From: Tethya wilhelma
Taxonomy: Eukaryota > Porifera > Demospongiae > Tethyida > Tethyidae
Direction: 5' to 3'
Assembly: GCA_964030475.1 (NCBI GenBank)
Contig: CAXIPT010000002.1
Coordinates: 14,843,095 to 14,907,094, forward strand
DNA: 64,000 nt
The notes below the pieces were generated by a model that did not search any database, was not told the origin of the DNA, and worked only from the letters and a program-made list of their open reading frames with translations. This document shows positions 11,215 to 24,500 of the stretch, one piece after another; the stretch's first letter is position 1; every line of letters starts with the position of its first letter. The position numbers were made by a program, and so were the translations under genes.

Positions 11215-14200
11215 CTATGACCAGCTTAGGAGTGCAATAATACATGTCATATTGTCACATCCAGTACCGTCATTGTCAGTATCAGGAGCAAGACAGGCAT
11301 CACACAGCTATATATATACATGAACAACATTATGGAGGTTTGTGCGCAAAGTATAATTACTTACATGTACACTATGTAAAGTACATAAGGAACTGGAGAA
11401 GGATATCTCTCAGCATGGGCACTTAACAGGGCCTACCATAGATTGGGAATTGTCACATTGGGAACATTAAAAATACTTTAACTTTCGTTAATTCGGTACA
11501 TAGAAAAAATTGTTAACAGGTTGTCACATACAACTGTTTATGCTTAAAATTTAATGCTTTGAAAATGCAGTGTCGTAAAAAAATTGTTGAACTCTGAAAA
11601 TTTCCCAATCTATGGTCTTAAGACAGCAATACTGAGATGATCTTTACTACAAGACAATTTAACTTACTGATTCACAAATTCCCACTAGGTCATCTGTTGT
11701 TGGTGGTCTGTCACATGTCCTTTCAGTAAGACGACATCTCACAAAATCTATTACTTCTTGACTTGTTTTAGAGTTCCTGTTAGTTGACATGTTGGAATAT
11801 GGTGGTAAGTTAGAAGGGTACATTAAGTCATATAGACAGCACCTCACATAAAGATCACACAGCGTGAAAGATTCAATACTCTACACCAAACATTTATATG
11901 ACATTGTACATACCATATTCCATCACAGGCCAGGACAAAAAATTCAACATCTTCAGTAACTTTTAGGGTCTGAATATCAGGCATTGCAGTTATCATTTGC
12001 TCCTCAAGTGAAAGTAAAGTGTTTTCTTTGTAGAAATGATCTCCTATTATGATTCCCAGCCAAAGAAGAAATAAATTAATGTGATGACATTAACAGTGCA
12101 CAAACTAGTCACCTATTGCACGTGATAGGTTGAGACCTCCATTGACCCTTCCATCAGGGCCAACTATACCTCCTGCCCTCTCTATCCGTTGGAGCTCAAG
12201 TAAATCAGTTGGTTTGTGATCAAATGACAAGTCCGTAGCAATTCCTACACATTAATTTTATTGTAATTGTGAAAATAAAATTGCTGTACATGGTCAAAGT
12301 GAACAGAAATGATAGTGACATTTATTTCTAGCAGGATAAAAGCAACCACCTGTGTGTATATAATATATAATCTCAGTGCTAAAAATTGAGCATGAGAAAG
12401 TTTATTGTACGTGACAATCTTTCCTGAATCAGTCAATATACATAGTGAACTCTTAACCATCAATTATTCAATAAAGATTATGTGTAGCAATCAAACGCGT
12501 ACCTTTCACTGATGCAACACATCTTGAGTCACCAGCATTTGCAACAGTAATCAATTTTTCACTAAGGATAGTAACGACTGCTGTTGTTCCACTGTGATAA
12601 CCTTCATCATCCACGATCTCTGGCCGCTTGGGAGCAAAATGATCATCATTCAAATGGCCATCTTCTGGGTGAGGTCGCTTTTGAGGTAGACGTTTAGATT
12701 CCTGCAATTGCACAATGTTATATAATTAAAAAATTATATCAAGGTAATCGACCATTACCTTTGAAACTTCTAAAGTGGGTTTTTGCTTTAGGCTCTCTAC
12801 ATTTAGTGGGCTTGCATGGTTGTTTACAGCTGATGTTAGAAGATGAACTAAGCCATGTTGACTACCAACTTTCACTTCAGGTGACTGTGTACTGCTACTA
12901 GGCAAGTCTTGACTTGTAAAGTGATCTTGGTGACTAAGGTGTGATGAATGGATGTCAGTGAGTGAAGGTGATTGGACATTGTCAGGGGAGGGCTCATTGG
13001 ATGCTTCATTAGAGGGGGAGGTGACATTCACCAGATGAATACTGTCTCCACTAGAGGATGGCTGAGAGGTACTTGTTTCAACAGTCTTTCTATGTTCTAT
13101 GTGTAAATTCTTATCAATACAAGGGTGATCAGTACTCCTAGATGATTCACTTTTATTAAGTTTATGTTCTCTAGTAGCAAGGTTTAGTGTTCCGTTAGAA
13201 TGAACTGTTGGCTGAGAGACTGGCTTCGATGATAGGAGAGATTCTAGGGAGATATTTGACAACACTGGTGGTAGGAGTCCACTAGCAGCTGGATGTTTAT
13301 CTATGTGGTAGAAGTTGGTATTCTCTTCCTCTTCTTGCTGACCTGCAATTTGATCTATGTCTGGAATAAGGGATACCAATTGGTAAAAATGGCAAACAGT
13401 AGAAATGCACATTAACAAAAACACCTGAGTTTTCATCTTGACTATCACTGTCACTATCAGAATTGTCAAACTCAAGTTCTAGTCCAGTCTGATTGGCAAC
13501 CATCTTAAGAGGAGTACAAAAACAATTAATTATAATTATAGAAAGGAAATAGAATTAAGTAATTTACTTGTAATACTGCTTTGATTCCATCCTCCTTTGA
13601 GTTAGCTACTCTGCTTTCTGAAAACAAAAGAGAAAAAAAATTATGCATGGTTGAAATGGTGAGATAACATACTTAGCAGCAAACTTTCGCTGCTAAAAAG
13701 TTTTCATGATCTTGCCTTTAAATATCACCATATGTTTTAAATTTTTGTCACTTGTGTTTGTGACGTAAAGTTTAGCGACAAAATTTCACAATTTATGTTA
13801 TTACCTCTTTTCTATCCATGCACGCAATTATACAAGTATGGATTAAATAGTAACGAGTTAAACTAACTATCAGAGTTCTCCAGCTCGTTCCGTGCTCCAG
13901 CTCCCTTGTACCTGGCCAGAAGAGCATTGAGAGGCATGTGGGCTTCCTCCATTAAAGTATCTATATCTTCACTTTCATTGCTGGAAATGATAATTTAGAC
14001 ATTAATGGAAACTCAAAATGATCTTTTTAGATAAAACTCAAAGTGTAGATCAGGAAATTTTTCGCTTGTTTAATTTTCGCATGTTTAATTTCGACCAATT
14101 CGGTAAAGATTGCCATATACTTTAAATTTTCAGGTGTTTAATTTTCACTACTCACCTACATGGCAAAAAAATTTTAATGCCGTAAAAAATTTCCTGATCT

Positions 14201-17200
14201 ATGCTATAAAGTCTCAGTAAAACATGTCAAGCATGTACAGCAATTGAAGCATTGGCAGGATTATAGGTTAAAATCTTGAAAGATTGCCTTGATGGGTGAT
14301 ATTGTCCAATAAGTACAAATGAACACTACATGGTCAAGGGCGTACAAAGGGAGATCCACACATTTTTTTACTATTCTTTACGTGGAATGTACACCAGCCA
14401 CAAGTCTCCTGGTATAGTTGCAACTAACAGAACAGGAATCACATTGTACTGCCAAGCCACGAGTACACTATACTGTCATTGATACATATTACATGCACAA
14501 AAGTAGAATATTTGCTGCATATAATTATTTTGGTTATCTTGCTATATCCCTAGTTGGTAATTCTTATCATAAATCAGGTCTGTCAAGGAATAAGCACAAT
14601 TGCCATTATCTACTATTCATTGAAAAGCCTGAGTGAATGAAATATATATGAAGGTGTACAAAACACTGAGAACGGCATCAAGCTACAATGGGATACTGGA
14701 ACCATGATGCAACATACATGTGCAGAAGATAATTAAACAAAATGAATATGGATTAACCTGAAGCATCTCTATACAATACACACCATATTATGTATTCACT
14801 CTTTGGGTGTGATCATGTGAGCAAGACTTTGAAGTAACCACTCATAACATACACAACAACTATTACAACCCCCTGCAGGAAGGTTGAAATGATCACAAAA
14901 TCCTAGCAATGGATCTACTGTAGCTTTTAGTGAACATTTCTACTCTATGTATCATGTGTGGACTTTGTGTACTAGGCCCTCTTCCTCCTTGTATTTGTTC
15001 TATGAAGAAAGGGGCCCGGAGAATACTATATTAGTATAACAATGTGTAACAAACAATGGCAATTAATGCTAATTTTTGCTTTGTACTGCCAGGTAGTCAT
15101 ATTATTGAAGTGCTGGAAATGAATGGTTGTCAATTTTAAGGCACAAAATATTATATATTATATACTAAGATAAACGTTTACATCATATTATACCTGTGGA
15201 TTTTTGACATATCGTCCTCCACTATTTTCTTCATCTCTTTGACTGCATCTTCTGCTATAATAACACTGTCACATTTCATGAAGGCATCTTTGAGTGCTTG
15301 GCCAATGTCTCCAGTTGAATATGCCTTAGTAGCTTTAATTATATCACCAAGATGAGCTGCACAATACACAGCTACTTCCCTTCCTGTGAAACACAATAGT
15401 AAACACATCAATACACTGTGGTAAGAGTGTGTGCACATGCCCAACCACAACATCACCAAGACACTAGACTAACACATAGCTAAGCCAATTATGGTCTACT
15501 GTCACATTCAACAAAAGGAACTGGTTCTTGGCAAGAGTCACACTTAGTAAAAAGTTGGAGTTCTGATAAATATCTTGTTATAGGACCTTTATAGCTAGAA
15601 AAGAGTGCAAGTGACTAAACACTATCACTGAAAAACAACTAGTGTATTGTGAGAAGAAAAAGAAAATGGATCAAACTCGATGTAGAAGGAAGTATGAAGC
15701 AGACTATGTTAATCTAGAATATGGCCAAAGAAATGGAAAGAGATACCTACGTTCAATTGGAGAAACAAAACTCTTGCCCAAATCAGACAACCCCATTAAA
15801 AAAACAACTAGTAGTTTGGACCGTCTCGATGCCACAGCTGCTCAGATTGCAAAGTTTAATTATGGAAAAGTACAAGAGCTTCCAGTGTTCTTTGGCTCCA
15901 AAACAAGAAAAATGAACATGCAGAACACAACAGATTCTGACAGTTCACCTACTAGTGGCATAGTAGACTATGTTGATGCAGAAAAAGAACGGAAGCACTA
16001 TGATAAACTAAAACTGAACCTAAGTCAGCTTCAAACAAGTAAGAAAGCCCTCAAAGGTGTGCAGTTGCTGTATGATATTGAACAAAGAGGCCCTTGTGTT
16101 GGAACTCCTACAGCACATCAAGCAATTCATGACAAAAAAACATCAAGGATATCTTGCAGAAGTCCGCAGTATTTATCACCACAGCAATTCAACAGACAAT
16201 CTAGAGAGATGCAAAGGTTTAGTAAAGAAGGGCACGGGAATAGATTGCACTCTGTCTTGGGCAGAGCAGTACACCATACAGGAATTATGAACCCAATAAG
16301 AAGATCGCACTCAACAGGCGACCTCAACAGGATCACACCAGAGCTACAAGACAATCATCACGAGTTCTTACAACACACCAGACTCCACAAACAGAGCACA
16401 CAACGATCTCACTCTTTCTGTGAAGCAGAGTCTAATCAAGTTTTCATCAGAGAGTTGCAACAGCACAATGAAGCTCAACAAAAACAACATCCAGACAGAT
16501 ACACGAGCAAACATCACATTGCTTTCAGTCCAGAGGTACTGAAAAGAAAATCACATAACACCACTTCATACTTGAAGAGAAAGATTAGCCTGAGTGATGA
16601 ACACAACACAAAACAGCAAAGCTATATCCGCACCAGCTCAAGTCTCTCATCAGAAAACAACAGCCAACCAGAGTGCTCTCCATTACATGGTACTTACCAT
16701 GACAGACACATTCAAATGGGTTCACAGAGTTCACTACGGTGCAGTAACTCACATCCACAGCAATGCTTGTGTGGTGGTATTGATTTCATTGAGCCCACTG
16801 TAACAATACGTGTGGATAGTGATGGAGCTGAGTACACATCAAACTCACACGATATATCCATATTTGTCCCAAAGGGATCAATCAAGAAAAATGCAGTAGA
16901 GTTACACATAGGCATAGCAATGCATGGAAAGTTTGAATTTCCCGACAATCGACGGCCAGTATCACCGATTGCTTGGATCAGCACAACACCAGAGGTCAAA
17001 TTGAAGAAGCCAATTGAAATCACATTACCACACTATATTGACCTGACCAAGAGGTATGCCGAGAAAGAGCCTAATGCAGGTTTAACACTCATGAGAGCAT
17101 CACACAAGTGCAAGAGTGGTCCAAATAGGCGACACCACTTTCAAAAGGGAACAGAGAGCAGTAAATGGATAAGCAACAATCACGCTACACTACAGACAAA

Positions 17201-20200
17201 GCAGAGTGGCTACTACTGTGTAGCCGGAAACACTCCCAAACTGAAGGCTCATTACTGCTTAGTACCAGTCATTCCAAGGAATGTTGCAGAAACAACATGG
17301 AGAATTCACTACTGTGTCACGTACCTACTCACGACATGTATCACGGTAAGTAGCCAAGAATTGTGCAACATACGCATAGCTCACATAAAACACATGTTAG
17401 AATGTCAGCTGCAAAGAATTGCTATATCCATTGTTGGCTGTTGGCATAGAACCAAAATCTCTTCAGAAACGTGGTTCAATAGCTGTGTCCAACTCACAGA
17501 GAACAGCACTGCATGGTCAACAGCTGCCAACAATTAGAGAATAATTAACAAGTTCTACAAAAGGGAGAATCCACCTGACAACTGCACTGAAACACAATTA
17601 CTTTAATCCGACAAATCATGAAAAATTAAGCATTTAATTACCACTACTATATACCAACATTTAAAACACAGACAATACTCATCAAGCTTGGCCACAAGTG
17701 CAAGGATCACATATAGCTAGAATTTTTAAGGTAGTCATGTCCTTTGTCCCCTTCAAAAATGCATGGAGTCTTTTATCATTTGCAGATCAAACCAAGAAAA
17801 GTAGCAAAGTAAAATCAGTAAAATTTCTAACTCTTGAGTTTTCTTACAGATGTTCATATAAACAAGTCAATGAGATTGAGTTCAAAGGATACATCTACAT
17901 TGCCTATGAGGATAAGAATTCCTAAGAAATATTTTAATGCTTTCTGTGGATAGCTAGAAAATGATGTACACTCTAGCACTAGGTTGCCTACACCTCAAAG
18001 TTTAATTCTAGATAATAGTCAACAAAATTTAATTATCCTGGCACTATTTACAACAGTGAAAGTGTTGACATGCAGACTTGTACCATATGGAATATTGCCA
18101 TAAAGTGTATTAAAATTAGTACTATAAATTCTTACAATGGTCATGCAGTACAAAACCCATTTTTTTTTAATTCTAGCAAATTGAAAAAGAATTTGGAAAT
18201 GAGTGGGAGATTCTACCACCACGCAAGTTTGAGTTTGATCCTCTTGTAGAAGGCAGAATGCAAGAGAGGATTGAGATCAACTTCCAGAGGCAAATGCTAG
18301 AGTCAGGATGGATCCTTGCCTTGGAGTCTGTCAGGAAGGTAAGACTGCTTTAATGTAAGCTTGTTGGCGGGCTAGAAGAAAAGGGGCATGGGTTGAGGTT
18401 AGCCAGAAGGGTTCACTCTGGAAGTGATGTGTAGGACAGAGAGAATGTAACGAACAAATGAAAATTTACCAATAGATAGGAAATTGCCAAGTACATGCAT
18501 ACAAACACTGTCATAATGAAATTTCAACAACACCATGCTACAAGAGGGTGGGTTTGTGACTGACACTAAACTACAAAGTAACAAGATTCTCTTAGGGCCA
18601 CTGACAATATGCGATAAGCAAGCTGCTTTACTTACAGACAAAATGGACAAAACTTCCAGTAGCAGCTGCCAGAAAGAGTCATTAGAGAGGTATCCTGCTA
18701 GGACACTACAAAGAGCCTGTAATAGCATGGCATTAGCAAGGTGCATGTGGCTGGCTGCAGAGCAATTTGTAAGCTTCTTTGCTAGTCTATAAACAGTGAT
18801 ACAGAAGAACTTATAACACCTCTCAATATAGGCCGCAACAGTTGACAACTAACGGCACATGGCTGGTACTTCAGCTATGGTTGGGTATATTCACACTGCT
18901 AGTGAGTGTGAAACAGAGAAACAGGAACAATTACCTTTCATGTACTGTAAAACAAGAACAATTCAGCAGTCATGATTTGGCCCCAACAAAAAGAACTGCA
19001 CGATACATCTTTAAGATAGCTTTCTTAATGCCATATAGGAGGAAAATTTGCAAGTCCAAATTTCCATAAAATCATCAAGAATATAACTTTACATAATGTT
19101 TGATTGGTACAAAAAATATTAGAAACAGAAAATTATTAAATACATGTATTCCTCAAATTGACTGTGCAGATCCTCAGCAATGACATAGACTGGTGGAGAA
19201 GTCAAGACAGAATGCTAGGGTCAATCTCCATGTACCCACCAAGATTCACAATTAGGTAATTCAAACCATGAAGTAAAAAATAAAATAAAACAGTTAATAT
19301 ATAGAATATTACTTATACTCTAACATAATATATGGACTATAATGATCTAGCTATTATTTGAATGCATGCAGAGTACATGGAGAGGATGCAAGGGAATCAT
19401 CCATAGCTCTGATTGAGTTTACAGGAATATTGGATGATCTAACCACTGAAGTTGTTCTGCCGTTAAGAAACACAAACAAGCTTAGGAGGGGGAGAGTTTC
19501 AAGTATGATAATAGTAACTTAGATGACACCTACAATCTCACATCCCATCAAGAGAGAGCCTCCTTCTCTTTCTCAGCATGTGAGAAGAGATGGGGCTTTA
19601 GCTCGATAAACCATGCCGCAGATAAATTGACATCAATCATGTACTGAGAACTACTATGTATCATAATCCAGGTACACCGTCATCATCAATGTTCAGTCCG
19701 AACAGAGCAAGTAGCAGCAGCAGTAGTAGCCTCACTCCAACACGTTCTTTGGAGCAGTTCAGTTTCTGTGATGAAGGTCCAGACTATGATCACTTACCGT
19801 CACTTGCAGAGTTGAATCAAACACACACTCAGCTTGTGAGTAACACTCCGTGCATTGGTATCAGTATACTAACAATTTCTTTCACAAACATGGCACTGAA
19901 TCAATGCAGACCTACCACAATGGACACATTGACATACCAACGGATGAAGATCTACAGCAAGTAGCTAGTGCTGTAACTGACATTTTAGAAGGTGACTGGT
20001 CTATACTTCAGGTTCCTCTTGAGATACCAGATCACATTATGCTGGATGTATTGCACCAAAGAACAATAAAGCAACAAGTGCTAAGGCAAGTGACACCACT
20101 ATGTATGTGACATACTGCACCATCTCAGCACACATATCAATTGACTTAACGATGGTAATGTAGGTTGCTAAAGGAATGGCGCAACCACTCCTTTGACAGC

Positions 20201-23200
20201 TCAAAGGAAGCATTGGCACACTGTCTTCAAAGAGCTGATCCCCGACTACAGTCCATAACTCTACTGCTAGCCACATAACTATAGTTTGCTTCTGTTCTTC
20301 TTTGGCATCACTTAATTTCATAAATACTACAATTTACAAAAGATGCATGGATGTACATTGTATTGTAATATTGATACTGTGCAAGTAGATTTTATAATTA
20401 TTGTTCAACAGCCATGCTATACAATATCATCATAATGAAGTATTCAACTCAGGGAGATAATTTCAAGCCTATACTAATGACAAATACAAACTACCAGGCC
20501 AGCGAGCTTTTCAATCAATACAATCTAAACAGAGATCCACTTACACACCAAGTTAAGGCCATGTTTATACTAAGTACAGTTTCATTCATACTAGTATATA
20601 AAACACCAAAAATGTCAACTGGAAATAAAGGTACAGCTTTACAAGCTAGCTCTGGAGGGCAAACATTTTCATTCCATTGTCGTTTCCACTTTAAAGAGCA
20701 TTTTCAAGATGTCATATTTCCATTTGATCTGAATATCGTACATAGTTTCATTACTGGATTCACCTTGTCCACTCATTCAACAATCACAGTTTGCTAATTC
20801 ATCATCACAAGTTGCATTTTAGGTCTAACGACTTCAATGACCCCTCACAATTGATCAAAAAGAGAGTCTGGGATCCCAAGTAATGAGCATGAGTAGAATA
20901 CTGGTAGAACACAATCAATTGAGCATGGACATATCAGCCCCAAACAGATTGCACACATACTTTGCATCTATGGTTGCCGTACAAAACACTTGTTCAAGTA
21001 AGTTACATGATAGATGCATTGTCTGACTAGCTGAATGAACCACATCCCAATGTAAACAGTGCACTACTAGCATGTATGTGCTAGCAACGAAGTGACATTA
21101 TAACACAAATAGAAGCTAGCAAGCAAAAGAAGACTGCTCTGCTGTAGCAAGTACACCAGACTACATACTGCCATTTCAAATTTCATGGTAATTTTTGGCA
21201 AAATGTAGATTGTTACAAACTAGAGTTTCTTTGGTGCTAAACTCGAGGGAAAAATCTACAGTACATTAGCAAATGGCTTGGGGTCAATTTCTCACACAGT
21301 CATTAATTTTGGGTTCATGTGCGTGGTGTGACATCTCAGGCTCTCCTCATCTTTTCTATGAGTGAAAGGTCACAGGGGAGAGCCTGGGTAGGAGGCTACT
21401 TCAAACTGAGAAGAAATGTAAAAGATCTAGAGTAGTCTCACCTCCATGTCCATCATAAACAGCAAACAGAGAGGACTTGTCATCAAAATTAGAGTTAACA
21501 CAATGTGCATCCTGCAGAAGATGTTATATAATAATATAATTAATATTGAAAGACACAAAATAAACCATGAATGCTTTGAACCCATGGCAGCTATAATAAT
21601 ATACTTGTAGTTGTAATTGATATGAAATCAAATTCTGGCAAAAGAAGAGCCTCATTTAAGTCTAGATATACACCATCAAGTTTAACAAAACAACAAACCA
21701 CATCATAAAACAGTGGATGTTGGTATCAGTGACAGAAACTATTAGATGAATGGAATAACAGTGACAACCACACAACTGCAGCAAATTAAACAAATAATAC
21801 ACCTAGCCGCAAATCTGTCTTACTGGTACCAACTTTACACAATGCTAACTACAATCTGCACTCATGTACACACCAACTGACACATGTGCAGCTCTAGGTT
21901 TGCTGTGTAAAACAAATAGCAATCATCAAAATATTACAAATGGAAAGCGCAGGCTATGAAGGCTCGTCAGTAAGTGTGATGACCAATATGTAATATGATA
22001 GTGGCAGTAAAATCAAAATTGCATTACCAATGGATATTACATATATGTATATAAAAAGTTTCTGCGAGTGATTACAACACATAGATTGAAACAAGCCTTT
22101 CCTAATACCTTTAAATTTCTGAGTATTGCTTAGAAAGGATAGCAAGTATGATGTACCAGCCATGACTTATACCTAACAAGGACAAATAGGTATGGTACAG
22201 GTGTGTGTGTACACAGGCCAAGTTCTATCAACAACAGGAGAGACACTCAAACAAGTGAAAATGCAAGAAAATCTTGGCTTGTACATATACAGGCACTATG
22301 ATTATCAACAAGCATCTTCATTGCAGTACCAACTGTACAGAATGACATTGCTGTAAACCTGAGAGGAGGTACGACACCCAAGTGTCAGTTTGGAGCCAAT
22401 GTGCGTTCTGATCATGTGACTGCAATAATAGTTTGGTATATGAATAGACCATGTGCACCTACATGCTGAGTCAGTATTGATACTCCTGAGTTGTACCTTT
22501 CTGGACGAAAACAGATTGTACAGGCAAGTGAATACATTACAGCGGGAAGTTTTTGCTGCTCAAAATCTTAGCAGTATTGGCTGTTCCAACAAATTTTTGT
22601 GGAAAATTGATCATCATACAAGCCGTAAGCCTACATATTATAAACACATCCATTTACAATTTTGCAGCTTTTTTGGATAATGATCAGACCAAAAGATAGA
22701 AAAATTACAACAAAAATTTGAAACTGGTGGAAATTTCTGGCTACATGTATATGGCACTGTTATAATATAGGGGGCAAAACAAAGCTCCAATGAATGGCTA
22801 CATACAGCATGGAGGAAAAATAAACACTAAAAGAGAGAGTATTCTCTTCATGTGGTCAATCAAAAATGGAGTGGGCAGCTCGAATACTTATTGTCCAAAG
22901 CCTATAGTTTACAATACCACAGAGTTGGTAGTCATAAACCCTTAACATCACTGCATGCACAGTAAGGTTACTGAAGTTAAGTTTGTACGTGTCTTCAGCC
23001 AATAATGTGAAATGTACAGGTACTACGTACAGGAAAGCAATTTATATCTAGCAAAGTCAATCTTAATCATCAATACTTCTTCTTAAAACAATTTTTGAGA
23101 AATATGTTTGGAGCTCCTTTGTAGACCATACCTAACAATCCTCATGCATGTGTCTAGCTACTATAAAGGCACTCATGTGGCACTGCTAATGTTAGTGTAA

Positions 23201-23519
23201 GATTGTAGGTGCTACAGATTATATATTGTGCTGTGCTACTCAGAAAGAAGCTCAAGTTTGGACTCAATACTTGAACAAATACCGTAGATCGGGAAATTTT
23301 CGCCGTTAAAAGTGGCGAAAATTAAACAAGCGAAAATTAATAGCGGCGAAAATTTCCCGATCTACGGTAGTCTGTTAACCACCCCACTTGCTTGTAAGTG
23401 TAAATTTATTGATTTGATTGCCCATGGATACAGAATAGATGCATGCAGATACACATGGCAAAACACACAAAGGGAATATGGAAAATATGGCAAGCCAAGG
23501 CACACTCACTCACTCACAC

Positions 23520-23583
<64 letters not shown>

Positions 23584-23584
23584 N

Positions 23585-23659
<75 letters not shown>

Positions 23660-24410
23660 CCTGTCATTCCACTTAGCCCAATGTGAAACAAACCCGCAAA
23701 GTTCTAATAATGGTAGCAACTGCCATTTGCCCTGTACTTGTATCAGTGACCAGTCAAGTTGACGGTCAAACGGTTAAAATATTAAAATTTAGCGTAAGTC
23801 AAGTGCCTAAATTAAATTTCAGAACGGTCAAAATTGGTAAATGTCATGACTGATGACATCATGACAATGGAGTCAAGTGGGAAGAAATTTTACTGTTCGT
23901 TTAATGGTTAAGATCAAATTTAGCGATGATTAATGTACAGAATGGAAATTTTATATGGTCAAAATCTTGACCGTGACTACAGTTACAAGTACTAAGTGAC
24001 TGGCAGTTGCCACCCCTTGCACAAAAAGTTTTCAGTCCTAACAATTAGTACCAGGTTCTCTCTCTTTTAGGGGCTACGGACCGGTGTAGGTGTAGAAGAG
24101 AATAGAAGCAAACAAAAAGCACATATTTATTTATATGGCTATTTTAGATAATTTAGACATTGAGAATACAATGTAGTACTAGAACCTATAACAAAATAGT
24201 CTACTAATAACAGTATAACTAACAATTGATAAAATTATAACACAAAACTTCATACAAACCACCACGATAAAATAACCCAAGCTTTACCTCCATGCCTATT
24301 CTCCAGCCTTGCATGGCTGTTGCTCCAAACAGGACTTTGCGAGAACCTACAGTGAACTCACCACACTCTGAAACTTTTTCTGTTACTGGTTTTCTTAGGT
24401 AGGCTCCCAT
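11215..24410 (-). CDS. PPM1G: PP2C-family Ser/Thr phosphatase, PPM1G-like
   Basis: Twelve exons: 24410-24288, 21511-21442, 15383-15194, 13980-13868, 13617-13568, 13503-13425, 13360-12759, 12701-12503, 12244-12113, 12043-11914, 11776-11668, 11307-11215. Together they give 629 codons plus TAG with all phases intact. The N-terminus MGAYL and the AMQGWR..MEDAH motif match PPM1G. Metal-binding signatures are DGHG (61-64), ACDGIW (558-563) and GCDNM (615-619), with [13 protein letters not shown] and [11 protein letters not shown] between them. As in vertebrate PPM1G, a long insert splits the catalytic domain at about residues 128-430; here it is Ser/Asp/Glu-rich rather than purely acidic. The family acts on splicing factors and histones in the nucleus; that role is inferred from homology. 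Intron 2 contains a whole gene on the other strand. Confidence 0.93.
11434..11616. repeat. MITE, TACCATAGAT subfamily, in PPM1G last intron
   Basis: Left end TACCATAGATTGGGAATTGT and right end AAATTTCCCAATCTATGGT are inverted copies. It lies between the last two PPM1G coding exons. Confidence 0.7.
14044..14206. repeat. MITE, GTAGATCAGGAAATT subfamily, in PPM1G intron 3
   Basis: Inverted ends TGTAGATCAGGAAATTTTTC and AAATTTCCTGATCTATGC, with internal TTAATTTTCGC-type blocks. It is related to the compact palindrome at 23280. Confidence 0.65.
15666..20278 (+). CDS. ZU5-UPA-death domain protein, nested in a PPM1G intron
   Basis: Seven exons: 15666-17345, 18177-18338, 19170-19255, 19372-19502, 19672-19835, 19910-20085, 20164-20278. 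They encode 837 residues. An in-frame TGA lies upstream of the first ATG. Residues 1-375 are polar, rich in Gln/His/Ser and basic residues, with repeated RSHS motifs. A ZU5 domain follows ([11 protein letters not shown] at about 395, on to about 500), then a UPA-like region (about 540-686), a Ser-rich linker (SSSSSSLTP) and a C-terminal death domain (740-830, with DW and LLKEWRNHS). This order matches the intracellular part of UNC5 receptors, and UNC5CL and PIDD1, but I see no signal peptide or membrane segment. A role as a cytoplasmic death-fold adaptor is inferred. The last intron uses a GC donor (GCAAGT at 20086). Confidence 0.85.
20279..21441. other. Part of PPM1G intron 2 beyond the nested gene, no gene seen
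   Basis: AT-rich intronic sequence. A 127-codon open frame at 20414-20797 has no start context, splice support or recognisable domain. A possible small exon after an AG at 20821 reads [19 protein letters not shown] then stop. Its phase would fit an alternative last exon of the nested death-domain gene, but nothing else supports it. A short inverted repeat with GGCTCTCC and GGAGAGCC arms lies near 21340-21395. Confidence 0.4.
23280..23369. repeat. Compact 90-bp palindromic MITE
   Basis: TACCGTAGATCGGGAAATTT at the left is matched exactly by AAATTTCCCGATCTACGGTA at the right. Inner CGCCGTTAAAAGTGGCG and GCGAAAATTAA blocks continue the symmetry. It is the cleanest copy in the window and looks like a minimal element. 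Confidence 0.85.
23523..23658. repeat. Compound (CT)n-N-(CA)n microsatellite
   Basis: About 30 CT units, a single N at 23584, then about 37 CA units. The N probably marks uncertain repeat length. Open frames across it are artefacts. Confidence 0.95.
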
Positions 24411-24500
24411 TGTTGATCTCTTTGAAATTGCGCTTAGTTGACTAGACCATGTGATCGGTCACGTGCTTAAATATTGACCACGTGTACTATTTTGCAAAAG
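24411..24500. promoter_or_regulatory. 90-bp bidirectional promoter PPM1G / GNL2 with two E-boxes
   Basis: The start codons of PPM1G (minus) and GNL2 (plus) are separated by 90 bases. The gap contains two CACGTG E-boxes, at 24460-24465 and 24479-24484. With so little space both genes must share this promoter, or at least their 5' UTRs. CACGTG is the Myc/Max/USF core, and ribosome-assembly genes such as GNL2 are classic Myc targets in other animals, so joint growth-linked control is a reasonable inference. Confidence 0.65.

Larger units (their letters stand above)
21512..24287 (-). other. PPM1G intron 1, repeats only
   Basis: I see no coding exons. The intron holds a compact TACCGTA-type palindrome at 23280-23369, a (CT)n-N-(CA)n microsatellite at 23523-23658, and a region near 23755-23990 with several 'ACGGTCAAA' and 'TTAGCG' blocks resembling a decayed copy of the TACCGTATAGCCGG subfamily. 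It also holds a one-sided relative of the GAGGAGGTACGACAC palindrome family at about 22365-22470. Confidence 0.6.

Noticed and set aside
17698..17925. 75-codon ORF between the ZU5 exon and the UPA exon
   Set aside because: Joining 17345 directly to 18177 preserves phase and UPA similarity; the ORF brings stops or breaks the domain in every joining tested.
20414..20797. 127-codon plus-strand ORF after the ZU5-death gene
   Set aside because: No domain, no splice or promoter context, and part resembles repeat-type sequence (GGCCATGTTTATAC).
20822..20881. Possible alternative last exon [19 protein letters not shown] after an AG acceptor
   Set aside because: The phase fits exon 6 of the nested gene, but the 20164-20278 exon completes the death domain better; kept only as a remark.
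23312..23762. Long open frames across the CT/CA microsatellite on both strands
   Set aside because: Pure dinucleotide translation (Leu-Ser, Thr-His, Cys-Val, Arg-Glu) with an N inside; not protein-coding.
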